7,587 bases of DNA from Erysipelotrichia bacterium. GTDB lineage: Bacteria; Bacillota_I; Bacilli_A; Erysipelotrichales; Erysipelotrichaceae. Positions 1 through 6,372 of this stretch are shown piece by piece (within the stretch, counting starts at the first letter, position 1; each line of letters opens with the position of its first letter). The DNA is taken from positions 1-7,587 of the forward strand of contig SAAR01000166.1 of assembly GCA_009916335.1 (NCBI GenBank), in the 5' to 3' direction. Made by a program: the position numbers and the translations under genes. The notes below the pieces were generated by a model, which worked only from the letters and a program-made list of their open reading frames with translations, made no database searches and was not told where the DNA came from.

Positions 1-29
1 GTATAATAATAAAGCTTTGAGGTGATAAA

Positions 30-857
30 ATGGAAATCATAAATGTAAAAGATTTATCCTTCTCATACGATGACAAAAAACTGGCTGTAGATCATGTTTC
101 GTTTGCGATTGAAGAAGGAAGTTATACAACAATTATCGGTCATAATGGAAGTGGGAAAAGTACACTTGCTAAATTATTAATTGCTCTTTTAGAGAAAAAG
201 AGTGGTTCTATAACGATTGCAAATTTACCACTTGATGAAGAACATTTATACGATATACGAGAAAAAGTAGGAGTCGTTTTTCAAAATCCAGATAATCAAT
301 TTATTGGTTCAACCGTAGCGGACGATATTGCATTTGGTTTAGAAAATCATCAGGTACCTAGTGAAAAAATGCAGGATTTAATTGAAGAATATGCACAGAA
401 AGTAGGAATGAGTGATTTTTTAAATAGTGAACCAACAAAATTGTCAGGTGGACAAAAGCAAAGAGTTGCAATTGCTGGTGTTTTAGCAATGAATTTAAAT
501 ATTATTATTTTAGATGAAGCGACAAGTATGCTTGATCCAAAAGGGAAACAGGAGATTAATGAATTAATTCAAACCCTTCATCAAAAAACAAACTTAACAA
601 TTGTTTTCATTACACACGATATGGAAGAAGTAACAAAGAGTGATTATGTAATTGTTTTAGATGATGGGAAAGTGAAAATGCAAGGGAAACCAAGCGATGT
701 GTTAATGAATGAAAAAGCATTGGTTGAATCTAAATTAGATATCCCATTTGCGTTAAAACTACAAAAAGAATTAGCAAAAGTAGGAGTAGAAGTGGATAAA
801 CAAATTACAATAGAAGGGATTGTGGACGAATTATGCCAATTACATGCAAACAACTAA
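30..857 (+). CDS. ecfA1: ECF transporter energy-coupling ATPase EcfA1
   Basis: This is one of the two ABC ATPases of the energy-coupling factor module, which hydrolyses ATP on the cytoplasmic face to drive vitamin or metal uptake through exchangeable S components. At 275 aa it has the usual family length. Visible motifs are Walker A GHNGSGKST (37-45), Q-loop Gln85 in VVFQNPDNQ, signature LSGGQKQR (138-145), Walker B with catalytic Glu163 (ILDEA), D-loop MLDP and H-loop His196. The VFQNPDNQ Q-loop and the following order ecfA2-ecfT-truA identify it as A1. GAGGTGA lies 5 nt before the ATG. A TATAAT at 2-7 could be a -10 box, but its -35 would be outside the window; in relatives this operon often follows rplQ. 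No S component is encoded nearby, so the module is probably shared by unlinked S proteins, as in group II ECF systems. Confidence 0.96.
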   Translation: MEIINVKDLSFSYDDKKLAVDHVSFAIEEGSYTTIIGHNGSGKSTLAKLLIALLEKKSGSITIANLPLDEEHLYDIREKVGVVFQNPDNQFIGSTVADDIAFGLENHQVPSEKMQDLIEEYAQKVGMSDFLNSEPTKLSGGQKQRVAIAGVLAMNLNIIILDEATSMLDPKGKQEINELIQTLHQKTNLTIVFITHDMEEVTKSDYVIVLDDGKVKMQGKPSDVLMNEKALVESKLDIPFALKLQKELAKVGVEVDKQITIEGIVDELCQLHANN

Positions 858-1696
858 CACACATTTATAATGCAAATTCACCATTTCCTTATGCTGCTTT
901 ACATGAGATCGATTTAGAAATTAAACAAGGTGTTTTTACGGCGATTATCGGTGAAACAGGAAGTGGAAAAAGTACGCTTGTGCAACATCTAAACGCATTA
1001 TTAATACCAACGAGTGGAAGTGTAGAAATTGATGAATATGTGGTAAGTGCGAATAAAAAACAAAATAAAAATTTAAAACAACTTAGAAAAAAAGTAGGGT
1101 TGGTATTTCAGTTTCCTGAGTATCAATTATTTGAAGAAACAATTTTAAAAGATGTTTGTTTTGGACCTAAAAACTTTGGTTTAAGTGAAGAAGAGGCAAT
1201 TCAACGCTCAAAAGAAGTATTGAAAATTGTTGGCTTAGATGAAAGCTATTTAGAACGTTCTCCCTTTGATTTATCAGGGGGACAAAAGCGTAGAGTAGCC
1301 ATTGCGGGTATTTTAGCTGCAGATCCAGATATTTTAGTGCTTGATGAGCCAACGGCAGGGTTAGATCCACAAGGGGCAAAGGAAATGATGCAGTTATTTC
1401 AAACGCTGAATAAGAAACATCATAAAACGATTATTATGGTTACGCATGATATGGAACATGTACTCAATTACTGTAAAGAAGTGATTGTTTTAAAAGAGGG
1501 TAGAGTACATAAAAAATGCACAACAGCAACTTTCTTTAAAAACACAAAGTTAATGGAATCCTTACATATCACTCCGCCTTCAATTATTCAAGTAAAACAG
1601 TTGTTGGAAGAAAAAGGAATCGTCTTAGAAGATAAAATTACTTCTATGAACACGTTAGTAAAAGCGATTAAAAATGAGGTGATAGATAATGGATAA
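833..1696 (+). CDS. ecfA2: ECF transporter energy-coupling ATPase EcfA2
   Basis: This second ABC ATPase (287 aa) pairs with EcfA1 as a heterodimer under EcfT. Motifs are Walker A GETGSGKST (40-48), Q-loop Gln93 in VFQFPEYQLF, signature LSGGQKRR (147-154), Walker B ILVLDEP with Glu172, D-loop GLDP and H-loop His205. The Q-loop sequence FPEYQLF is typical of A2 rather than A1. The start overlaps the end of ecfA1 by 25 nt in another frame. The N terminus MPITCKQLTHIYN aligns naturally with the family's usual first beta strand, so I keep this ATG although the only purine-rich site, GAAGGG, is a long 14 nt upstream; translation may be coupled to ecfA1. The C-terminal 60 residues (LHITPPSIIQVKQLLEEKG) form the expected A2 dimer-contact region. 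All catalytic residues are intact. Confidence 0.96.
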   Translation: MPITCKQLTHIYNANSPFPYAALHEIDLEIKQGVFTAIIGETGSGKSTLVQHLNALLIPTSGSVEIDEYVVSANKKQNKNLKQLRKKVGLVFQFPEYQLFEETILKDVCFGPKNFGLSEEEAIQRSKEVLKIVGLDESYLERSPFDLSGGQKRRVAIAGILAADPDILVLDEPTAGLDPQGAKEMMQLFQTLNKKHHKTIIMVTHDMEHVLNYCKEVIVLKEGRVHKKCTTATFFKNTKLMESLHITPPSIIQVKQLLEEKGIVLEDKITSMNTLVKAIKNEVIDNG

Positions 1697-2486
1697 TATG
1701 ATATTAGGAAGTTATTTACCAATAGATTCAACCTTTCACCGTTTAGATCCAAGAGCTAAAATTATTGGTATGTTAATATTAATTATTGCTATCTTTATTC
1801 CTGCAGGATATATTGGCTATTTAGTATTAGGATTAGTAATTGCAGATTGCTTGTATTTATCGAAATTAAAGTTATCTTATGTATGGAAAGCAATGAAACC
1901 AATGCTATTTATGCTTGTCTTTTTATTAGTGGTAAATGTGTTAGTCATTCGTACAGGCGATTTATTATTTAGCTTTTGGGGATTGCATATATATAGTGAT
2001 GCCATTTATCAAACACTTTATATTATTGTAAGATTGTTATTCATGATTACAATTACAACTATTTTAACTGCTACAACCAAACCGTTAGACTTAACATTAG
2101 GTATTGAAGATTCGCTTGTTCCATTTAAGAAAATAGGTGTTCCTGCACATGAAATTGCGATGATGATTTCTATTGCATTGCGTTTTATTCCTACTTTAAT
2201 AGAAGAAACGCAAAGAATTATGAAAGCACAAGCCAGTCGAGGAGTTGATTTAGAAAATGGAAAGATGAAAGAAAAAATTATGAGTATTCTTTCTTTAATT
2301 GTTCCTTTATTCATATCTGCTTTTCAGCGTGCGGAAGAATTAGCTTATGCGATGGAAGCGAGAGGTTATGTTCCTGATCGTAAAAGAACACGATACAAAC
2401 AATTAAAAATGCGTATTGATGATTATTTTGTCATTAGTTTTGCATGCATTGTATTCATTATTGAAATTTTGGTTATGTTATTATGA
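1689..2486 (+). CDS. ecfT: ECF transporter transmembrane protein EcfT
   Basis: EcfT is the membrane scaffold that links the two ATPases to the S component. The 265-aa protein has hydrophobic segments at about 24-39, 40-56, 72-88, 107-129, 197-211 and 246-264, with others less clear, as expected for a multi-pass protein. The two family signature motifs that contact the ATPases through coupling helices are visible as Ser-Arg-Gly (183-185, in QASRGVDLENG) and Ala-Arg-Gly (224-226, in AMEARGYVP). The N-terminal LDPRAK (19-24) is also characteristic. The ATG overlaps the ecfA2 stop by 8 nt and has GAGGTGA 6 nt upstream, so the three module genes are coupled and made in step. The gene is full length with no defects. 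Confidence 0.95.
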   Translation: MDNMILGSYLPIDSTFHRLDPRAKIIGMLILIIAIFIPAGYIGYLVLGLVIADCLYLSKLKLSYVWKAMKPMLFMLVFLLVVNVLVIRTGDLLFSFWGLHIYSDAIYQTLYIIVRLLFMITITTILTATTKPLDLTLGIEDSLVPFKKIGVPAHEIAMMISIALRFIPTLIEETQRIMKAQASRGVDLENGKMKEKIMSILSLIVPLFISAFQRAEELAYAMEARGYVPDRKRTRYKQLKMRIDDYFVISFACIVFIIEILVMLL

Positions 2487-3229
2487 CAAGATTTAAAGTA
2501 ACGCTTAGTTATAATGGAGCAAATTATCATGGGTGGCAGACACAGCATAAAAACAATAGCGTTCAAGAACAGATCGAAAGAGTGTTATCGACAATTCATG
2601 GTACGCCTTGTGAAATTCATGCAAGTGGAAGAACAGATGCAAAGGTACATGCTTTAGGACAGGTGTTTCATTTTGATTCTAATTTATGTATAGATGCGAA
2701 TGCCTATGTCAATGCGATGAATGCATTACTACCAAAAGATATTAGAATCTTACAAGTAAAACAAGTTGATGATGATTTCCATGCACGCTTTGGTGCAACT
2801 AGTAAACGTTATGATTATTATTTGAACCAAAATGTAAGCAATCCTTTTCTATATGATTTTATGGGCATGGAGAGTAAAACATTAGATATAGAAGAAATGT
2901 GTAAATGTGCAAAAATATTTATTGGCACTCATGACTTTACTAGTTTTACTAGTAGTCGCATCGATCCACGAAAAAGTCGTATAAAAACGATTACTAGGCT
3001 AACTATTGCAAAGGAAAATGAGGTCATTCATTTTATTTTAGAAGGAAATGGTTTTTTACGCTATATGGTTAGAATGATTGTGCAAACGATTATTGAAGTA
3101 GGAAAACATAGAGAAAGTGTAGAAAGTGTACAACAAATACTATTAGGAAAAGATAAACATTTATGTAAATATAAAGCACAACCACAAGGATTATATTTAG
3201 TGCATGTTTCCTACAATGAAAACGATTAA
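2483..3229 (+). CDS. truA: tRNA pseudouridine synthase A (positions 38-40)
   Basis: TruA isomerises uridines 38-40 in the anticodon arm of many tRNAs to pseudouridine in the cytoplasm. At 248 aa it matches the family. Its hallmarks are LSYNGANYHGWQ (8-19), the catalytic motif GRTDAKVHA with the nucleophilic Asp52, FHARFGATSKRYDYYL (99-114) with conserved Tyr110, and GNGFLRYMVRMI (188-199). Lys54 replaces the more common Gly of RTDAGVHA; I read this as family variation, not inactivation. The ATG overlaps the ecfT stop (ATGA), making truA the fourth gene of the ecf operon, an arrangement common in Firmicutes. A terminator follows 2 nt after the stop codon. Confidence 0.96.
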   Translation: MTRFKVTLSYNGANYHGWQTQHKNNSVQEQIERVLSTIHGTPCEIHASGRTDAKVHALGQVFHFDSNLCIDANAYVNAMNALLPKDIRILQVKQVDDDFHARFGATSKRYDYYLNQNVSNPFLYDFMGMESKTLDIEEMCKCAKIFIGTHDFTSFTSSRIDPRKSRIKTITRLTIAKENEVIHFILEGNGFLRYMVRMIVQTIIEVGKHRESVESVQQILLGKDKHLCKYKAQPQGLYLVHVSYNEND

Positions 3230-3231
3230 TT

Positions 3232-3268
3232 AGGACAGTATTGCATATTAGCTAATATTGTCTTTTTT
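3232..3268 (+). terminator. Rho-independent terminator of the ecf-truA operon
   Basis: The arms GACAGTATT (3234-3242) and AATATTGTC (3254-3262) pair over 9 bp with one G-U, and two further outer pairs extend the stem. The loop is 11 nt and six Ts follow. It begins right after the truA stop and ends the ecfA1-truA transcript. Confidence 0.85.
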
Positions 3269-3300
3269 GTCTAAAGATGCGAGCAAATAATCATTTGTTT

Positions 3301-3367
3301 TTGATTAACTAGGTATTGTAGATTGATGAGCTAATCAAAGAGGATAAGTGTAAAAAACCTACTCTTT
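3301..3367. repeat. Nested inverted repeats in the truA-PHP intergenic gap
   Basis: TTGATTAACT (3301-3310) faces AGCTAATCAA (3329-3338), with 9 of 10 bases complementary across an 18-nt loop. Overlapping its right arm, AAAGAG (3337-3342) faces CTCTTT (3362-3367). No reading frame, terminator T-run or recognised riboswitch goes with them. They lie upstream of the PHP promoter, so they could be a protein-binding site or part of an unknown small transcript, or they could arise by chance in AT-rich DNA. The rest of the 3230-3478 gap holds only the truA terminator and the PHP promoter. Confidence 0.3.
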
Positions 3368-3437
3368 ATAATCAGCGATACAAGTTGTTTTAATTATAGG
3401 CTGTGAGGGTATTTACACATACGCTTTTCTTTGGTTG

Positions 3438-3446
3438 TGCTATAAT
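3438..3446 (+). promoter_or_regulatory. Extended -10 promoter of the PHP gene
   Basis: TGC-TATAAT (TG at 3438-3439, hexamer 3441-3446) is a consensus extended -10 element 32 nt before the ATG. A good -35 at 16-18 bp spacing is lacking; TTTACA at 3412-3417 is 23 bp away, which is too far. The extended -10 would compensate. Confidence 0.65.
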
Positions 3447-3478
3447 AATGATGGTTTTAATAGAAATGGGGGAACTAC

Positions 3479-4264
3479 ATGAAAACGAATTATCATACAC
3501 ATACAAAAAGATGCCATTATGCAAGTGGTAGTGATGAAGAATATGTACTCAGTGCAATCAAAGGTGGATATGATGAACTCGGTTTTTCTGATCATTCCTG
3601 TTGGCGATATGATAGCGATTTTATACCACATATCCGTATGCGATATGAAGAATTTGATGAATATTATCAAAGTATTAGTATATTGAAAGAAAAATATAAA
3701 GAACAAATTACTATTAAAATTGGTTTAGAGTGCGAATATTTTCCTAAATATATGGATTGGTTAAAAACATTTATTAAGGAAAAACAATTAGATTACATCA
3801 TTCTTGGAAATCATTTTGCGAATAGTGATGAAGATGGACAATACTATGGTTCTTGTTGCGATGATGATACCATGTTGACACGTTATGTCAATGATGCGAT
3901 TGCAGGTTTAAATACAGGTCTATATAGTTATTTAGCACACCCTGATTTGTTTATGCGAGGGCGTAAACAATGGGACACTCATGCAATTAAAGAAAGTTAT
4001 CGCTTATGTGAATATTGTAAGAAAAATGACATAATATTAGAGTACAATTTAGAAGGAGCATTAGTAAATGATCGCTTTCACAAAATAGAGTATCCATATC
4101 CAGCGTTTTGGCAGATTGCCGCAAAGGTAAAAAATAAAGTAATGATTGGCGTTGATGCACATAATAATGTATCATTAGAGAGTGATTATTATCGTAATCA
4201 AGCAATTGCTTTTTTAAAACAACTGAATATGGAGATAATTGATACAATTCCTTTGAAATTTTAA
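3479..4264 (+). CDS. PHP-domain phosphoesterase, histidinol-phosphatase (HisJ/HisK) type
   Basis: This 261-aa cytosolic metal-dependent phosphoesterase belongs to the PHP superfamily and is closest by motif to HisJ-type histidinol-phosphatases. The metal ligands are visible in order: HTH (His6, His8), SDH (Asp38-His39), the Glu pair GLECE (84, 86), NH at His112, AHPD (His154) and GVDAH (Asp226, His228). The length is close to the family's. GGGGGA lies 5 nt before the ATG, and an extended -10 promoter lies further upstream. No other histidine-biosynthesis gene is in the window; the gene stands alone between truA and rplM, so its real substrate may be another phosphomonoester. There is no clear terminator before the rplM promoter, so some read-through into rplM is possible. 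The family call is firm; the substrate is inferred. Confidence 0.88.
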   Translation: MKTNYHTHTKRCHYASGSDEEYVLSAIKGGYDELGFSDHSCWRYDSDFIPHIRMRYEEFDEYYQSISILKEKYKEQITIKIGLECEYFPKYMDWLKTFIKEKQLDYIILGNHFANSDEDGQYYGSCCDDDTMLTRYVNDAIAGLNTGLYSYLAHPDLFMRGRKQWDTHAIKESYRLCEYCKKNDIILEYNLEGALVNDRFHKIEYPYPAFWQIAAKVKNKVMIGVDAHNNVSLESDYYRNQAIAFLKQLNMEIIDTIPLKF

Positions 4265-4273
4265 ATAAAAAGA

Positions 4274-4302
4274 TTGACTTTAGGGGGTAGAAAACGTAAA
4301 AT
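4274..4302 (+). promoter_or_regulatory. Promoter of the rplM-rpsI operon
   Basis: A -35 TTGACT (4274-4279) and a -10 TAAAAT (4297-4302) are separated by exactly 17 bp, near the sigma-A consensus. The start site is predicted at about 4308-4310, giving a leader of roughly 56 nt. The -35 begins 10 nt after the PHP stop codon. Confidence 0.85.
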
Positions 4303-4307
4303 TAAAT

Positions 4308-4345
4308 ATGGCTCTTAAGCCATTGTAGCCCCGGAAACTACAATG
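4308..4345 (+). promoter_or_regulatory. Two-hairpin leader of rplM, candidate L13 autoregulatory leader
   Basis: The predicted transcript starts with ATGGCT-CTTA-AGCCAT (4308-4323), a perfect 6-bp hairpin. It is followed by CATTGTAG (4321-4328) and CTACAATG (4338-4345), a perfect 8-bp stem around a 9-nt CCCCGGAAA loop. The two stems share the bases CAT at 4321-4323, so both cannot form fully at once. Firmicutes are known to have an L13 leader before rplM through which the ribosomal protein represses its own operon. Position and structure fit, but I cannot match it to the covariance model by eye. Confidence 0.6.
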
Positions 4346-4364
4346 AAAAGGAGATAAAGACATT

Positions 4365-4802
4365 ATGCGTCAAACAACATTTACAAAGCCTGCTGACGTA
4401 ACACGTACTTGGTACGTTGTTGATGGTGCAGGAATGACTATGGGTCGTTTAGCTACTGAAGTGGCTGCTGTATTAAGAGGTAAACATAAACCTTCTTTTA
4501 CACCAAACGTTGACTGTGGTGATTTCGTGATCGTGATTAATGCTGATCAGATCGTTATGACAGGAAACAAAATGGAGGATAAAAAATATTATTCTCACTC
4601 AATGTACCCAGGTGGTCTAAGAACACGTACAGCTAAAGTTATGAAAGATAAATATACAGTTGAATGGGTTGAAAAAGCTATTCATGGTATGTTACCACAC
4701 ACAAGACTTGGAGATGTACAACGTAAACATTTATTTGTTTACAAAGGAAGCGAACATCCACACGCTGCTCAAAAACCAGTGGAAATGAAAATTAAAGGAT
4801 AA
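4365..4802 (+). CDS. rplM: 50S ribosomal protein L13 (uL13)
   Basis: L13 is an early-assembling 23S rRNA-binding protein of the large subunit. The 145 aa match the usual Firmicute length. Conserved blocks include TWYVVDGAGMTMGRLATEVA (15-34), GKHKPSFTPNVDCGD (39-53), YYSHSMYPGGLR (75-86) and AIHGMLPHTRLGD (105-117). AAGGAG (4348-4353) stands 11 nt before the ATG, just downstream of the second leader hairpin, so leader folding or L13 binding could control access to it. Codon choice looks more biased than in neighbouring genes, as expected for a highly expressed protein. It is co-transcribed with rpsI, 13 nt downstream. Confidence 0.98.
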   Translation: MRQTTFTKPADVTRTWYVVDGAGMTMGRLATEVAAVLRGKHKPSFTPNVDCGDFVIVINADQIVMTGNKMEDKKYYSHSMYPGGLRTRTAKVMKDKYTVEWVEKAIHGMLPHTRLGDVQRKHLFVYKGSEHPHAAQKPVEMKIKG

Positions 4803-4815
4803 GGAGGAATAAGAG

Positions 4816-5214
4816 ATGGCAACTAAAAAAGTACAATATATCGGAACTGGACGTAGAAAAAGTTCTGTTGCTCGTGTCTTCATGACTCCGGGTAAAGGTA
4901 ATATTGTTGTTAATGGAAAAACATTAGAAGAATACTTACCATTAGAAACTTTAAGAATGGTAGTACGTTCACCATTAGAATTGACTGAAACATTAACACA
5001 GTTTGATGTTAAGATCAATGTTCAAGGTGGAGGGTACACAGGACAAGCTGGTGCTATGAGACATGGTATCGCTAGAGCATTGTTAGAAGCAGGAGCTGAT
5101 TACAGACCTGCACTTAAAGCTGCTGGATTCTTGACAAGAGATCCACGTATGAAAGAACGTAAGAAATACGGTCTTAAAGCTGCAAGACGTGCTCCACAGT
5201 TCTCAAAACGTTAA
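4816..5214 (+). CDS. rpsI: 30S ribosomal protein S9 (uS9)
   Basis: S9 is a small-subunit head protein whose C-terminal tail reaches the P-site tRNA. The 132 aa include [12 protein letters not shown] (10-21), [19 protein letters not shown] (71-89) and the basic tail ending RRAPQFSKR; the invariant terminal Lys-Arg is intact. A strong AAGGAGG, partly overlapping the rplM stop codon, serves the ATG 8 nt on. It is the last gene of the operon and ends at the hairpin at 5241-5274. A diverged copy of its final bases and terminator occurs about 950 bp downstream (6154-6228), suggesting that this 3' end has been used as an integration target while the reading frame was kept whole. Confidence 0.98.
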   Translation: MATKKVQYIGTGRRKSSVARVFMTPGKGNIVVNGKTLEEYLPLETLRMVVRSPLELTETLTQFDVKINVQGGGYTGQAGAMRHGIARALLEAGADYRPALKAAGFLTRDPRMKERKKYGLKAARRAPQFSKR

Positions 5215-5272
5215 TCAATTCAAACGAAAAGAGAAATATCAAGGCAATCCTTTGTGGGTTGTCTTTTTATTT
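5202..5272 (+). repeat. Left copy of the rpsI 3'-end/terminator direct repeat (putative att site)
   Basis: The last codons of rpsI (CTCAAAACGTTAATCAA, 5202-5218) and the downstream terminator block (5234-5272) recur in the same order at 6154-6170 and 6190-6228. The first block matches at 15 of 17 positions, and the second at 31 of 39 without gaps. Spacing between the blocks differs by 4 nt. This copy is the functional one, attached to intact rpsI. I interpret it as one end of an old integration event; an ordinary segmental duplication is the alternative. Confidence 0.55.
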
Positions 5273-5274
5273 TT
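5241..5274 (+). terminator. Rho-independent terminator of rplM-rpsI
   Basis: AAGGCAATCC (5241-5250) and GGGTTGTCTT (5256-5265) pair over all 10 positions (two G-U) around a 5-nt loop. A T-rich tract follows. It ends the ribosomal protein operon ahead of the convergent regulator gene. Confidence 0.88.
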
Positions 5275-5407
5275 GACTATAAAAATTACAATATCGCTAT
5301 TCATATTTTTACTCCTGACTTTCTATAAAAAATATTTATCTTATTTTTACAAACGGGAATTTTCAGCATAAAATTAGATTATAAAATATCGACTGAATGT
5401 AAGTAAA

Positions 5408-5824
5408 TCATGGTTCAATAATTTCCATTTCCGTTGTTACCATTTCATTATTATAATTGTTAAGCACAATCCCAGATAAAACAACCATTAAAATATTTAT
5501 AACAATAATTCCAATAATCACTCCAATCACAACTTTCAAAACAAGGTTACCTCTGTGATTTTTTATGGTAAGCTGTTCGTTAATTTTCGTTAGTTGCTTT
5601 GTTGTTTCATTTGAATCAATTTCACGTTCTATCTTTGCACCAAGCAATTCACTAACAGGCATCTCAAAAAACTCACCAATTCGTATAAGCATTTCTGCAT
5701 CTGGTGTTGACAAGCCTTTTTCCCATTTAGAAATAGTTTGACGAGCAACATTCAAGTGAGTAGCTAACGCATTTTGTGTCAATTCCTTTGATGTTCTAAT
5801 ATTTTTTAAATTTTCTGCAAACAT
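5408..5824 (-). CDS. XRE-family HTH regulator with C-terminal membrane anchor
   Basis: This 138-aa protein begins with a Cro/CI-type helix-turn-helix (about 5-61): LKNIRTSKELTQNALATHL, then the recognition helix VARQTISKWEKG (26-37) and PDAEMLIRIGEFFEMPVSELL. Residues 65-91 are polar and could form a short coiled coil. One strongly hydrophobic segment at about 94-121 follows; Lys/Arg on its N-terminal side put the HTH inside and the short acidic tail (NNEMVTTEMEIIEP) outside. AAAGGAGGT lies 8-9 nt before the ATG, and a good promoter with an overlapping palindrome suggests autoregulation. It converges on rpsI and has no clear terminator of its own. Such membrane-tailed XRE proteins are common in Firmicutes, but their signals are mostly unknown. 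Targets cannot be named. It may be cargo of an element inserted at the rpsI end. Confidence 0.88.
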   Translation of the reverse strand: MFAENLKNIRTSKELTQNALATHLNVARQTISKWEKGLSTPDAEMLIRIGEFFEMPVSELLGAKIEREIDSNETTKQLTKINEQLTIKNHRGNLVLKVVIGVIIGIIVINILMVVLSGIVLNNYNNEMVTTEMEIIEP

Positions 5825-5850
5825 ATAATAATACCTCCTTTATAAGTATC

Positions 5851-5879
5851 ATTATAAATGAACTACTACGTTGCTTCAA
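5851..5879 (-). promoter_or_regulatory. Promoter of the XRE regulator gene
   Basis: On the minus strand, TTGAAG (5874-5879) and TATAAT (5851-5856) are separated by exactly 17 bp. The predicted start near 5844 leaves a leader of about 20 nt that contains the AAGGAGG site (5834-5840). Confidence 0.8.
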
Positions 5880-5885
5880 GCGACG
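5869..5885. promoter_or_regulatory. Palindromic operator candidate over the XRE -35 box
   Basis: CGTTGCTT-C-AAGCGACG is a 17-bp palindrome centred on 5877 with 7 of 8 positions complementary. It covers the whole -35 hexamer (5874-5879) of the regulator's promoter. Palindromes of this size at this position are typical operators of XRE/Cro-like repressors, so negative autoregulation is likely. Binding by this protein is inferred. Confidence 0.6.
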
Positions 5886-6153
5886 CAAAATAACATGACA
5901 CTTTACTTTATTTGCCAAACATAACAGTTTCTCGATAAATTATCATTTATATGGCTAATTATATCAACTCATGCAGTTGTGTTAAAGGTTTATAATTATT
6001 AAAATAGTCAATCATTAGCATTGCTTTTCTATTTAAATAATTATATAGATTTAGACATAGTCACATTACTTCTTTAAAGCGACAAATAGATTTTAAGATT
6101 CAAAATATGCGATTAGTAAAGCATTTATATGTATCATATTCTCACCTTCATCG
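5886..6153. other. AT-rich stretch with no intact gene
   Basis: I find no supported gene here on either strand. On the minus strand at 5908-6051 one frame reads like a gene relic with two in-frame stops (RKAMLMIDYFNNYKPL, later YRETVMFGK). It faintly recalls the C-terminal end of an IS3-type DDE transposase, but the resemblance is too weak to call. The stretch separates the XRE promoter from the second copy of the rpsI end. Confidence 0.4.
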
Positions 6154-6228
6154 CTCAAATCGTTAATTAAAAGATTGGCTATGTGCGAAAAATATCAAGG
6201 GATTCCTATAGGAGATGTCTTTTTGTTT
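6154..6228 (+). repeat. Right copy of the rpsI 3'-end/terminator repeat (displaced, decayed)
   Basis: CTCAAATCGTTAATTAA (6154-6170) copies the last codons and stop of rpsI (15 of 17). The block at 6190-6228 copies its terminator (31 of 39, ungapped), including AAATATCAAGG and GTCTTTTT at identical spacing. Upstream of 6154 similarity to rpsI stops, as expected if only a short site was duplicated. The hairpin here (6197-6221) keeps a T-run, but its stem now has a bulge and a mismatch. The IS200 relic begins immediately to the right. Confidence 0.6.
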
Positions 6229-6314
6229 GAACTCAAAGAAACCACCAGCTAAGCGGGAGTGCCAGAAGGCTTACAACTATGCACAAAGCAATAAGAATTC
6301 ACAAAATAAAAAAA

Positions 6315-6363
6315 CTCCCCTATAATAAAGTCGACTTGTCGGCACAAACAAGATTATAAGGAG
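6315..6363 (+). promoter_or_regulatory. tnpA leader hairpin that sequesters the ribosome binding site
   Basis: CTCC (6315-6318) and TATAAT (6321-6326) pair with ATTATA (6353-6358) and GGAG (6360-6363), leaving a small CC/A internal loop; a short CGAC/GTCG hairpin sits inside. The arm includes the AAGGAGG of tnpA, so translation would be blocked, as is known for IS200 elements, which repress their own transposase this way. The structure outlasted the coding sequence. Confidence 0.7.
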
Positions 6364-6372
6364 GTAGTCATA

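Noticed and set aside
2..7. TATAAT as a -10 box for the ecf operon
   Set aside because: The window starts before any -35 could be seen, and AT-rich DNA gives such hexamers often; in relatives the operon can be read from upstream ribosomal genes.
644..853. Minus-strand open frames inside ecfA1, ecfA2, ecfT, the PHP gene and rplM
   Set aside because: Each lies inside a well-supported gene on the other strand, has no family motifs or start signals, and is a by-product of low stop frequency in the opposite frame.
5189..5371. Short plus-strand open frame of 60 codons overlapping the end of rpsI
   Set aside because: It begins inside rpsI in another frame, runs through the rpsI terminator, has no ribosome binding site and resembles no known family; its hydrophobic look reflects T-rich DNA.
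5908..6051. Minus-strand relic resembling the C-terminal end of an IS3-type transposase
   Set aside because: Only a loose match (RKAMLxIDYFNNY, later YR) with two in-frame stops and no upstream catalytic motifs; too weak to annotate without a search.
6197..6221. Functional terminator at the right rpsI-end copy
   Set aside because: The hairpin has a bulge, a mismatch and G-U pairs, and no gene reads into it from the left; it is better explained as a decayed copy than as a working terminator.
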